Shown here: in pieces, positions 1 through 9,926 of the stretch | Numbering within the stretch: position 1 is the first letter of the stretch | How the letters are laid out: each line of letters starts with the position of its first letter | NCBI GenBank assembly: GCA_013339765.2 | Contig: CM023449.1 | Coordinates: 40,562,528 to 40,626,527, forward strand | DNA: 64,000 bases | Source of the DNA: Haemaphysalis longicornis | Lineage: Eukaryota; Arthropoda; Arachnida; Ixodida; Ixodidae | Reading direction: 5' to 3' | The notes under the pieces: generated by a model | What the model was told of the DNA's origin: nothing | Database searches by the model: none | What the model saw: only the letters and a program-made list of their open reading frames with translations | Position numbers and translations under genes: made by a program

Positions 1-1
1 G

Positions 2-859
2 TACATTGCCGCCCGGCAGCTCGCTTTGAGAACAATGTTCGACATTCTAGAAGTGAACGACGAACCAGCCGCCACCCTCCTCCGGTACTGGATTGGCCCC
101 CTAGGAAAGCACATAGAGGACATAAACTGGAACCAGGTTGCCAAAAGCGAGACTCCAGGTCGCCACCAAGCCACCGTGCTAACCTACCTGAAAAAAGCCA
201 GGCAACATCTGCAAGACGAAAACCTACGCGAACTATCCCCCATTGAGGCATCAGAAAAGCTCCCCACCACGCCGTTTGGCGTCATACGCCCACCGACTAC
301 CCGTCGCCGATCGGAGAAGCGGTGGAAAAGAGCGTGTCCCCCGTGGTTGCCACCGAACCTACGAGAGCTACAGTGGAAGATCGAGGCAAGTGCCATGGCG
401 ACCCGCGACCGGCTAGCCAGGTGGCGCATTACGCGCGACTGGTGGTGCACTTACTGCGGGCAGCCAGAGACGACCGACCACGTCTTCGCCCAGTGCAGAG
501 TCCCCAAGGCCTTCTGGCGACGCCTGTCGTGGATCACGAATCTTCACCTCCAACTGAACCCCAAAAACGACCAAGATAGAAATGCAGGAGCACGTGAGAA
601 ACTGCGGCTCCTGTACACCGCTCTAGGTCGGCAAGAACTGTGGCGGAACAGGTGTTTCGTTGACTCGTTCCGCGGGAAGCATGCACCGATCATCCTCATG
701 GTGAATAATGTGTCCGGGAAAGCCAAACTCTTCCTCCAAGGCCAGCTCGACCTAACCAACCAGGAATCCTTCCAACAGTCGTGGTGCTTCAGCGGCGTTG
801 TGTGGTTGCGGGGAACGGATCTGGTGGTGCGCGGCACGCGTGCCGGGGATCAACCGTGA
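2..859 (+). CDS. LINE ORF2 C-terminal part (cut by window edge)
   Basis: The reading frame is open from the left edge to a stop at 857-859, so this is the end of a longer protein. I see no catalytic reverse transcriptase motif in it. Its centre holds a zf-RVT-like C-terminal module: a Trp/Arg-rich run (RDRLARWRITRDWWC), then Cys-x2-Cys-Gly, then ET-x-HVFAQC, the pattern that closes many non-LTR ORF2 proteins of the CR1/L2/Tx1 kind. The family role is element RNA binding during target-primed reverse transcription. The upstream endonuclease and RT would lie left of the window. The frame is undamaged over about 285 codons, so the copy may be fairly young. The clade is not settled from this part alone. 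Confidence 0.7.
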   Translation, partial: YIAARQLALRTMFDILEVNDEPAATLLRYWIGPLGKHIEDINWNQVAKSETPGRHQATVLTYLKKARQHLQDENLRELSPIEASEKLPTTPFGVIRPPTTRRRSEKRWKRACPPWLPPNLRELQWKIEASAMATRDRLARWRITRDWWCTYCGQPETTDHVFAQCRVPKAFWRRLSWITNLHLQLNPKNDQDRNAGAREKLRLLYTALGRQELWRNRCFVDSFRGKHAPIILMVNNVSGKAKLFLQGQLDLTNQESFQQSWCFSGVVWLRGTDLVVRGTRAGDQP

Positions 860-1300
860 ACGACTCATCCCGACGAACCGTGCACGTGCTGTGCAAGTGT
901 GAGGCACGCGTGTTAGTGAATTGAAAACGAGTCAACCCAACGAAAAGTGTGTGCGTCGTGTAGGTGCCCGAAACACCAACCAGAGTGACAATGTATACAG
1001 AACTATGTGTGTGTGTGCGTGAAGCACCCTGGAGGAGATGAGACACTTTTGTGCCTCCAGGGTGGCGACTGTCGTGTGAAATCCCCAAAGAGGATATAAT
1101 TTTGTAAATAGTCATTTCTTCTAGCGGGGCAATCCAGCCCTCTCGATGCAACATGGACGCTCAAGGAGGCGCTAACGCCATCCCGTGTCTTTCCATACCC
1201 ATCCTGTATACATGTGTCACGAATAAATATTTCTGCCCGGCGCTCCCAGGGCGAGGCATGTGCATTGCACTCCGCTCGTGTTGACCCCTGCCACTTCCCC
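860..1300 (+). other. Probable 3' UTR of the LINE at the left edge
   Basis: No gene is visible. AATAAA stands at 1222-1227, about 360 bases after the ORF2 stop, and would serve as the element's polyadenylation signal. I could not identify a clear tail repeat or a target-site duplication, because the 5' end is outside the window. Confidence 0.4.
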
Positions 1301-1331
1301 AAACTGGGGTAGATGGGGCATGCAATTTTTA

Positions 1332-1928
1332 GTAGTGGGGGGACTGCGTGCGCGCTATCCCCCCTTCCCTATGCAAATCCAAAATCAGATACAATGACAG
1401 CGTTGTACATAACGTTTAGCACTGCGCGACACCAGTCTGTTTGCGCTGTTACCTGCACTTGCCGTCATAAAGCTGCGTGCAGCACTGTGGAGGTTTATAC
1501 ATTCAATGTAGTCAACAGACTTTTCCCACTGAGGGCACCGAAATCACCGGAAAGTAAGTGAAGTTTGCACACAAAAGCTTGTAAGTGAAGTTTGCACACA
1601 AAAGCTTAGAAAGGTTCATGGCGAGCGAAGAGGGAAGCCACGTTTCCCCGGTTAACTGATGCTTATCGGAAACATGGGAAAATGGGGCGAGCACTCCATC
1701 TGACAACGGCAAGAATAAACCGAAAGAAAAAGGGAGGGGCTGAACTACGTAAACATGCACGAGGACATATCACGGGAAAAGGGGCTAGAAGTTCACAGTC
1801 AACTAGAAAAAGGAAAAAAAAACAAGTATGTGCCTTTTTTTGGTAGTGGGGGAACTGCGTGCGCGTTACGTGCGCGCTCTTCCCCCTTTCCTATGGAAGC
1901 CCAAAATCGGAAATAATGGCAGCGTTGT
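1332..1928 (+). repeat. Direct repeat pair (1332-1406 and 1842-1928)
   Basis: Both copies run from a short G tract (TAGTGGGGG) through ACTGCGTGCGCG to a pyrimidine stretch, CCAAAATC and CAGCGTTGT. They diverge by substitutions and one short insertion in the second copy. The sequence between holds a 28-bp tandem duplication and no gene. This looks like two pieces of one dispersed family. Confidence 0.55.
1553..1607 (+). repeat. 28-bp tandem duplication
   Basis: Two head-to-tail units start at 1553 and 1581, each reading GTAAGTGAAGTTTGCACACA and then AAAGCTT. The units are identical over their length, so the duplication is recent. Confidence 0.8.
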
Positions 1929-3050
1929 CGTGATGTGTGGTCCACTCCAAAGGTCCACTCCACCCCAGGCCATCTCCCGAGAGGTGGACGCCCTGCTGCA
2001 GGACGACGCGGCCGGACTTCTGAAGGTGCACACGGATGGCTTCGTGCGACAGTCGACGGGCAGAGCCGGAACCGCCTGCACGGCCCTGGAACTTGGCACC
2101 AGCCAGGTGTGCAGCCTGCCCTTCCCGGCCTCATCCACCCACGAAGAGCTGGATGGACTCCACTTGGCCGCGGATCTTCTACAGCAGGGGACCCAGGTCC
2201 GGGGGCCATCATCCTGACTGACTGCCGGCCTGCCCTCCTCCGTCTGCGAGCTGCCGACCAACCAGGCAGCTCCAGCGGCTACAGAGCGGTCGCTGGCGGC
2301 CAAGCTTCATGTGGTGGAGGCCCAGGCGACTTCACTGGCTGCCATCGCACGTGGACATCATGTGCAACGAGGTAGCAGACGCCCTGGCCAAGGGTGCTGC
2401 TCGCCAGGCAGGGGTCCCAGCCTCCCGGGATGTGGTGTCATTCGACGATCCTGGCCCGGGTGGTGGAGGCCATGCATCCAGATGCCCGAGTGGTCAGTGG
2501 TCGGGCTCCATGGGTCCTGCCCGGACGCATCAGCAGAGACGCCCGGTCGCTCGTGCTTCGCCTGAGGCTTAATTGCTGCAACGTGGGAGCCCGCCTGCGC
2601 CACCAGGGCCGCCGGGCGTCCCCCACCTGCGCCGACTGCCCAGAGCCCGAGACGCTCGAGCACTTACTGTGCTCTTGCCGCCAGCATGACACTCCGAGGG
2701 ATGAACTCCGGCCCGCCTTCCAGTGACTCGGTGCACCAAACTACAAGCTGGAAGACTTCCTGTTCCCCACGGGTCCGGACGCCTTCCGACGGGAAGTCTT
2801 CCAGCACCTCCTCAACTTCCTGGTTGTGACAGGACGAGTGCAGCGTTTGTAGCCGTCGAGCCTTGGACGAAACGAACGCGCGACACAGCCTGTCTCCCAC
2901 TCACCTCCTTCACCCCTCTCTTTCTCTTTTACTATCCTTTGAAACCCCCACTTCCCTTCCTCGGACTGGGTTGAATGAGGGTGAACTACCCGTTGAGTTC
3001 AACAATTTCCCCAGTTATATTTTTTTGCCTGCTTTCTTAATAAATCACCA
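1928..3050 (+). pseudogene. Decayed LINE ORF2: RNase H and zf-RVT end
   Basis: The coding signal hops between frames. An RNase H start (VHTDGFVRQSTG) is near 2025, the Glu region (EELDGLHLAADLL) near 2145, and the last RNase H motif (LPSHVDIMCNEVADALAKGA) near 2330-2395. A zf-RVT-like end (CADCPEPETLEHLLCSC) is at about 2628-2680. No single frame spans these, so at least two frameshifts have occurred. The RT and endonuclease are missing, as expected for 5' truncation. AATAAA at 3040-3045 marks the probable 3' end. RNase H within ORF2 points to the I/R1/LOA-like side of the LINE tree. Confidence 0.7.
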
Positions 3051-3289
3051 CCACCATGTCAAGCTGCGTGCCGCACGGTGAAGGCTAGATTGTTGTGAAG
3101 TCTGCCCACTGAGGGCGCCGAACTCGCCGTGAAGGAAATCTACAATAGGCACCGAGGCCTTGCGGTTCCACCTGCCCTGCGGGCAGACGGAAAGGCCCTT
3201 TCAAGCCCCCCTTCACGGTGAGTTAGGCGCGCTCAGTGGGCGGACTGCCGATAACAATGTAGCTTCTACAGTGCTGCATGCAGCTTCTG

Positions 3290-5575
3290 ATGATAATGAT
3301 GATGATGGAAAACTTTGTTGTCGCCTCTTTTCAGGCGGAGTCACTGCTTGGGAGTGGCAGTGTCCTCGTCCCTTGATACGGCGGTCAGCAACCCATGGGC
3401 CCTGGCGGCGTCTTCCGCCAGCTGGACGAGTCACGACTGATGTTTGGACGTCGCGTTGGGAGCTAAGCAGTGCGGCCTCCCATTGCTCGCGTCTTGTAAT
3501 GCGTACACCTGGTGTGGGTGTCACTGGTTCACTGGGACATGCGCAAACCATGTGTGAGAGCGTGGCGGCCGCTGCGCGGCACCACTTGCGCTGATCTGTG
3601 TATGTATTGGAAAGTTTCGGTGGCACAGGGCTGGGCGGGGTGTGGGAAGGTGTTCGATTGCATCCTGCGCCATGCAACCGATTGCCCTGTGTTAAGTGTA
3701 CGATGAGCGGCTGTACGTTTGCGTCGACCCAATCTATAATGCTGGGTAATCTCTTGATACGTAGCCAGCCTGTCCCTCCCACCCGTCGATCACGGCACGT
3801 TGTCTTCGAAGTAGGCCCGGTAGCTAAATCCTCGGGCTGCTTCGTGTGCCATCTCATTTCCCGGGAAAGGCGAGTGCGCTGGTGTCCATATCAAACGAAT
3901 GTGTCGTGAGGGAAGGATTGGTTTGCTTTGGATTGCCTTGGCTGCAGTTTTGAATATTCTTCATCGTGCATAGTTTCGTAGTGCGGTCTTGGAGTCAGAG
4001 ATAGCGGTCGTGGCTGACATGCCCACAACGGCCAGAGCAATGGCTATTTTTTCCCTAATTTCGGAATTAGTCTCTGTGGCGGAGCATGATACCACGTACT
4101 ACCCTGCTGGTTTACTACAAAAGCCACTGCCGCTCGACATCTGGGGTAGTCCACCGGGGTAGTCTGGGGTAGACCGCCTTCTGGGGTAGTCCGCCTTCGG
4201 AGTTGGAGTGGTACTCCTTGTGGAGTGCCACGGATCGGGCCAGCCGTCTGTCTTGATGAGGCTCCGGATGCTTTTTTTTTTTGGTAAAGGAGCCGCACTT
4301 AGGTGCGCACTCAACTCATCGCCAAGCAAAACTTCTATTCCATGTTGGTCTGCGTAAGAGATGTGAAGAAGATCTAAGATGGCTCTTTCCGTAGAGTTTC
4401 CGGCTAGTCTGTTGTACTTTGATGTGCGCGGAGCTTCGACGAGTTATTCTAGTGTGTTGTGAATGCCATCTTCATCAGTTGTTCGGTATAGACCGAGACC
4501 GGGATGCACACTGCCAACTTGATGCGTATAATGCGCTCAACTTTTAAATGCGAATTCATTTCTTAGTCGGCGGTTGTCGTGCGTTGGCTGGCGTGCGCCT
4601 AGCAACAGCTGTGGCGCGCCTAGCAACCGGAGCACATGGTAGCTCGGGCGGGAGTAGCGGAGGGCAAGGGGAGAGGAGGAGCGCGCTCGGGCGTGTGAGG
4701 GCGCTCGCATCGCGGAGCTCGGCGGAGAGAGCTCGCGCGCGGGGCGGGCGTGTTGCGCGGGTCTCTCTCTCCTCTCCGCGTACCCTCTCTCCGCTCGCTG
4801 CGCTCGGAAAAATATATATAAATGCAGTGGAGCGCGCGCCTCTCTCCGTGACTGCTTGCCGCAGCGCACTCATCGGTGCACCCAATGCATTCGCATTTCC
4901 GCACGATCCCCTTCGGGAAGGTGGGGGGAGTTTTTTTTTTCTTTCTTTTTCTGTTCTAGTGAGCTTGAGGTACGGAGTGACGTAGGTAATTCTGCTTATA
5001 ATGAAAGCATGCACGAGACGTAGGATGTTGCCCTCTTTGAGCCCACGGTGTCTGCTTACTATTCTTGCTATTAGCCTGCTAATTTGAGTACCCGTGTTTT
5101 GCAGGGCCTGTAAATGTGACCGAATTGGTTCCTGTTTTATGTATGCGCAGACCGAGAATGCGTATAACCCTCTGTTCGAGGTATGAGTCTTCTCTGTGGT
5201 TGAACCTGTATATGCGGATCATTTCTAGGCGTCCGACCAGCTGTGGCGGGTCTGAAGAAGAGGATCTTTGACTTCTAAGGCGAACTACGTCTCGCGAGTC
5301 CGGGAGACGTAGTTTTCAACAATTGTGACAGCCTATAGTGTCCCTTGAATGTCTTCGCCGCTGCCTCCGGCGGTCCAGATTGTTATTTCATCAGCATAAA
5401 AGCTGTGATGCACGTCAGGGGTTTGTCGCACTGGGGGAGGTAATGTAACCATGGCCACATTAAACAGAAATGGTGATAAGACGGACCCCTGTGGGATGCC
5501 ACGGCTACCCAGACGGATGAGATCAGATTTGAGGCCCTGCACTGTTATTCGAGTGGTCCTTTGGGACAGTGGCAA
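3290..5575 (-). pseudogene. Decayed LINE ORF2: RT, thumb, RNase H, zf (with insert)
   Basis: Read on the minus strand, 5575-5333 encodes the RT core (GIPQGSVLSPFLFN, then YADEITIW in place of YADD). The thumb continues to about 4975 (SRLIARIVSRHRGLKEGN, AFIISRITYV). After a GC-rich insert (about 4960-4535) the thumb resumes (GIHNTLE, then a stop). RNase H follows near 4060-3780 (AISDSKTALRNYAR; WTPAHS, GNEMAHEAAR), and the C-terminal zinc-finger region near 3600-3400 (LSHMVCACP, REQWEAALLSS). Stops and frameshifts interrupt it, and Asp to Glu at the second catalytic position would hurt activity. It resembles ORF2 of the complete element at 16.1-22.0 kb. Confidence 0.75.
4535..4960. mobile_element. 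GC-rich insert inside the LINE fragment
   Basis: This block splits the LINE thumb coding region. It is rich in CpG and GAGCGCGC runs, contains ATATATATAAA near 4811, and ends with a hairpin-prone CCCCTTCGGGAAGG at about 4909-4922 followed by G and T tracts. No ORF looks real. It could be a SINE, solo LTR or other short insertion; the flanks show no target duplication that I can define. Confidence 0.4.
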
Positions 5576-5647
5576 TCAGCGATAACGCAGGGGGTAAACC
5601 CGCAGATGTGCTCGGTGAGTGCACCATCTGTCTCTCCCGTCTCTGCG

Positions 5648-5730
5648 TGGGCTCGTAGCTCACTCGGTAAGACAACCGGCTCTCGCACCGTTTCTCTGTT
5701 CGTTCCAGGTTCGATTCCTGGTGGGGCCAG
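5648..5730 (+). repeat. tRNA-derived element with pol III A and B boxes
   Basis: TAGCTCACTCGGTAAGA matches an A-box arm and GGTTCGATTCC is a perfect B box inside a T-arm with a five-pair stem (CCAGG/CCTGG). The 3' end reads GGGGCCA. The acceptor stem does not pair properly and the anticodon arm is degenerate with an enlarged variable region, so a working tRNA is unlikely. I call it a tRNA-derived SINE head or tRNA pseudogene. Confidence 0.55.
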
Positions 5731-5895
5731 TACCGTCTTTTGTTTGATCGCGGGAGTTTTCTTTTGACACGAACGGTCGCGACAGAACCCTTGGGGGGTA
5801 GAGGAAAAAAGCTTCGATTTAGAAATGAAGATTACTTTACCCACGGAAAAAAAAAAAAGCCAGCAATTACATCTTCAGCGTCAACGAAAAATTCA

Positions 5896-6007
5896 GACCG
5901 AAACAGGGCTGTGGCAAGCGGTGAAATCTGAGGTTTGACGAAACCTCGTCTGACCGAAACAGGGCTGTGGCAAGCGGTGAAATCTGAGGTTTGACGAAAC
6001 CTCGTCT
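5896..6007 (+). repeat. 56-bp tandem duplication
   Basis: Two identical head-to-tail units begin at 5896 and 5952 with GACCGAAACAGGGCTGTGGC. Each unit ends with a small inverted repeat (GAGGTTTGACGAAACCTC). The identity of the two units argues for a recent duplication. Confidence 0.85.
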
Positions 6008-6544
6008 GGTCGAGTAAACAAGTCGTCCGTATGGAAGCTGAAAGGTTTTTTTTTTTTTTTGCATTTTTAGATAATCCTTTGATCGGCGATCACACGTATT
6101 TAACTATGAATGGCAAACTGTGTGCCCCAAACGAATAATCAGAACTACAAGAGCAGAAAGTAAGCAAGGGTATTAAATATAATTTTTACGCATCAGCATT
6201 TTTGCCAAGTACCTCAGAGCACAAACTGCGTAATGCGTGGCATTTGCACAAAAATGCTCAATTGGCGACCGAAGTGTTGTAATCGCTGCAATAGTGTACA
6301 GTGGTTCTCATATGGGGGTCCGCGAGGGAATTTCAGGGGTCCGCGAAACCCTACCCGAATTTCTTACACCCCCATTCGTTTCTCCTTTTTGCTAGACCTT
6401 CCAGGAAATAAAAAAAAAAGAGCCAAGGTTCAGTTGGTTATTCTTAGCTTTCCTGGTTGTCTAGGATTAGCTTCATTATCACGCTTCCCAAGCAGCATTG
6501 GCCGATAGCCAATCATTGGACGCCCCTTGGCTTCCCTTTGGCTT

Positions 6545-6776
6545 CCGATAGCTTGGCCAGACGCCGGCCTGTACGCAAAAGCCATTCGTGGACAACGAGC
6601 GCTATACGACCGGCCTTGAGGACAAGCATTGGCCGGTGCGCAAAAAATCACACTGGACAGCCGATAGCTTGGCCAGACGCCGGCCTGTACGCAAAAGCCA
6701 TTCGTGGACAACGAGCGCTATACGACCGGCCTTGAGGACACGCATTGGCCGGTGCGCAAAAAATCACACTGGACAG
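6545..6776 (+). repeat. 116-bp tandem duplication
   Basis: Units 6545-6660 and 6661-6776 both start CCGATAGCTTGGCCAGACGC and end CACACTGGACAG, with only one or two differences. The unit is rich in TTGGCC/GGCCGG. It yields repeated peptide-like translations, but these are a by-product of the duplication and not a gene. Confidence 0.85.
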
Positions 6777-8837
6777 CGCGCTCATTCAGACGTAATTTTT
6801 GATCATAACATTTTATGAAGAGTAGTAGCCTATATGTGACGCAGGTATTTATGAGTGCCTTTACGCACGTCTTGGCATTTTCTTGTTAGTTGAATGACCA
6901 CTCAAGTTCACTCAAAATATTACTGAAGTTTGCGTGTTTTTGAATTTGTTTTCACGCGCAGCGCACAACAAAAAAAGTAGTTCCAAATCATTTTCAAGCT
7001 TGTGTCAAGTAACACATTTAAATAAAAAGTATTGGCAGGTGTAAATGCCGACAGCCTTGCCTGTTGTTGCATATTGTTGCATGAAGTCTCACTGTAGAGC
7101 ACTCGTGTGCGTTATTTTGCGTGTGTACATGCGCACCCGGCGCGCAAGCAGCACCACTCGAGGGCAGCACTGCGGTCGTTGCCCGCGGCGGTCCCCCAAC
7201 GGATAACGACGGTTAGAGCGCCGTGAACAGGCCCCAACGCAGCAAAAAGTAGTTACCTAAAGAGCCACAGCACGGTGCCACGAAACAAAGCGTACTTAAA
7301 CTAAAGTGCAGCTTATTCAAAACAGCGTGAGAGAGAGTGTTAAACGTTCAGTAGGAATTGGTCATTTGTGTTACCTAACACAACGGTGACCGTCGAACTA
7401 CTTCAGCGTTGTGCCTTTGCGCGTTCTTTGAACCCGCGGCGGGTCCGGTGGACAGACGCGTTGCACCGACGGCTCCGTCTCTTTTGTGGCATTGAAACTG
7501 CGGTAGCACTCCTGTACGTGTCTGTGAGGTGCGTTTTGGTGTCGGTGGCTGTGTGAAGTATACCTGACTGGTGGAATAACATCGTTTGCCTGCTACGGCC
7601 GCCGCTGAAAACGTAAGTCACCATTTCATTTTTCTTTTCGCGGTGCGGGAGTGCTCGCGCTAGTTCCCGCCAAACCTTCAGCTGTCGTTTATAACTGGCG
7701 CTCGCGAGTGCTGCTTAGTGTTATGTTGTTGGTTCTTGCGAAGAAAAAAGTGGTCCCATACATGTGCTTCCAATTGTGTGACGCCAGTTCTAGCTATCCT
7801 TTTTCCGGCTTTGTGTTTTCCGAACAAGCAGCCGTGCTCCCACTGCAGTTTCACGACGTTCAGCATGCGTTGAAGCAAGACTCGTGTGCCGTATAAGAGT
7901 TGCGGATGTATTAAGCTGGCTTAGTTAAACTCTAGCTATAAATGAAGCTTTCGTTTGATTATTTTCTTGAGCAATGTAAAGGTATTGTCGAGCGACAAAG
8001 TAATTACACTACCTCTGGGATTCTCCGTGGGTTCCGTTCGCGTCTTCCGCGTCTGACGGGGCAGAAGTGAGCGAAGGCACAACAAAATTTCACGGAACCG
8101 CTGGCGTGTCGCTTTGTCTATTGGACTTTTTATATTACTTTGCGCTACTGCAATAAGAGTGAAGCCCATTTTCGGCGAAATTCCGGACTGTTTTCTCAAG
8201 AACGAGCAAAGTAACTGCTACCGTAAAACGCAGTATTGAAAAATGAATAGTGCAGTACGTTTTATGTTTCATAGCGAGTGTTAACAAGCTAGAACTTTAG
8301 GCTGAATATTTTCACACGGACATGTTGTAAGGCTTGTATAGGTGCTGTATTTAGTAAGCAGCGTGAATTTAGCATTATAGTGAACTATTTTTTTTTACTT
8401 ATTACAGGCGCTACGACGCACAGGTGTTTCCCGTGGACAAGTGGCGGATGCAGCAGTGACAAGCTTTCCAAGCTGGGCTATTCTACAATAGTACTGTTCA
8501 AAAACATATTGTGGTCTTGGCAGGTCGGCGAATTACCGGGAATGAGGGTCCTGTTTTCATTTACCTGAATGCTTCTGTATTGTAGGCATCTCAAGCAGTT
8601 AAACGAATGATAATCGGTTCGCGCTTCATGAGCAGCGCTTTTTAAAATTTTTTCTCGACTGTTATTTGTGTTTGCTTTCATGTTTGTGTTCGTATTCTTG
8701 CCACTGTTAAGTCAGATTTCTCCTATATTTGATGTGCATAATAAAAAAGCTACACAGAGAGACCCGGTGTGTTGTGTTGCTCAATTGTTTTTGGCAAGTC
8801 ACGTATTTATAATTGCTTCGCAAAGTTGATGCAGTTT
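6777..8837 (+). other. No coding gene; possible non-coding spliced transcript
   Basis: No reading frame over 90 codons looks real. There is a CpG-rich stretch at about 7130-7610, a strong donor (GTAAGT) at 7613, an acceptor with a T tract ending at 8407, and AATAAA at 8740-8745. Together these would fit a two-exon non-coding RNA on the plus strand, but splice-like motifs occur by chance and nothing else supports it. Confidence 0.2.
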
Positions 8838-9001
8838 GCTTATTGTCCTCGCGGTCCCATTTCTGTTTTATACATGCCATTGTACAGGAAATTATTTAAC
8901 GAGTGCGCATTAAATAAATAATGCGCACTCGTTTAATAATTTCCTGTATACTGGCATGTATAAAGCAGAAATCGGGCCGCGAGGCAACTCGTAAAATAAG
9001 C
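8838..9001. repeat. 164-bp near-perfect hairpin
   Basis: Arms of about 75 bases (8838-8912 and 8919-9001) fold around a six-base loop AATAAA at 8913-8918. The inner stem is GAGTGCGCATTA against TAATGCGCACTC. The outer parts pair with a few mismatches (CTCGCGG with CCGCGAG, GCTTATT with AATAAGC). It may be a fold-back MITE or, if transcribed, a source of small RNA. No gene is associated. Confidence 0.75.
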
Positions 9002-9030
9002 ATTGGTCATAAGGACTGGCCACAAAGCCA

Positions 9031-9250
9031 AAAATGTGCATGAAAATAGCGTGGGGTCCACCCATTGGCATTATCATGGCAAGGTACTTTGCCAAGCGTT
9101 GTCCAATATTGGCCTTCCAGGGCTTGGCCAATTGTTGGCTTGTCACCTTTCCCAAACACCAGCCAATATTGGCGGCCGAGGTATTGCCAAGCTCGGACAC
9201 ATTGGCCACTGATGTTTTGCCATGCTTGGGCTTGGCAATTTCTGCTGCTT
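9031..9250 (+). repeat. TTGGC/GCCAA-rich low-complexity block
   Basis: The motifs TTGGCC, GGCCAAT and TTGCCAAG recur irregularly about every 20-30 bases without a fixed period. The composition resembles that of the 116-bp tandem unit at 6545-6776. No gene is seen here. Confidence 0.45.
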
Positions 9251-9926
9251 GGGTTACTGCTGCTTCAATGACACACATACGGCATACGCATTATGTGACA
9301 CATGTATATTCATCAAGCGGCTCCGGCACAGCGTCACCAATCGCCCCAGAGCTAAGCCGGTGTTGCTGCGACGCACGAGCCATCGGTTCCACACCCGGCC
9401 ACCCCTCGCATGATCATCAAGTGGACCGGGCCACCACATGCGGAACGGAGGTCGGCGAAGACGCTGGGCGAGTGGGATGTGTGAAAGACACCTGGCAGCG
9501 AACAACGCTCTGTGCGCCGTGTGACGTCACTGCTCCTCGTGCATGCGCAGCACATCTTTCCAGGAGCCACGCGAAACTGCTCAACCTCGGCCAGTGTAGC
9601 TCACGCTACAAAAGGTGGTTTCGCTGCATGACTTGTACGATAATCTAACGTTGGCTTTTTGCACGACACGCCAGCTATGCGCAAAGCCAGACACACAAGA
9701 TGATGGGTGACTTAGTTGCAAAAGCAAATTGTTGGAAATTTTACACGCATAAGCGTAATAGACCGAAATAAAAAGCGACATTGATTAATTATGTTGGCGA
9801 CATTCACTGCCAGTGCAAATTATTTAACATTATGACACGATCAACGCAGTTCATCGTGGGGTCCTCCATCGCTCTTGCAAGCACGCAAGGGGTCCCCGGT
9901 ACACTCATTGTTGAGAACCACGTGTA

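Larger units (their letters stand above)
1470..3284. repeat. Three copies of a ~90-bp motif (1470-1556 +, 3060-3140 +, 3204-3284 -)
   Basis: Each copy contains a variant of AAGCTGCGTGCAGCACTGTG followed about 40 bases later by CCCACTGAGGGCGCCGAA and a GTGAAGG end. The second and third copies are inverted relative to each other and 64 bases apart. The second lies immediately after the AATAAA of the LINE fragment at 1928-3045. They may be ends of a larger element that the LINE inserted into. Confidence 0.5.
6299..9921. mobile_element. Possible hAT-like relic with GTGGTTCTCA termini
   Basis: The left end reads CAGTGGTTCTCA then a GGGGTCCGCG run; the right end reads GGGGTCCCC, then TTGAGAACCAC. 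These are inverted relative to each other and match the CAGTGGTTCTCAA-type ends common in hAT elements. Both ends are directly flanked by GTGTA (6294-6298 and 9922-9926). Against a simple hAT call, the duplication is 5 bp rather than 8, and no transposase can be read in the 3.6 kb between. The two ends might belong to different copies. Confidence 0.4.

Noticed and set aside
5648..5730. Functional tRNA gene
   Set aside because: The T arm is perfect, but the acceptor stem does not pair and the anticodon arm is degenerate.
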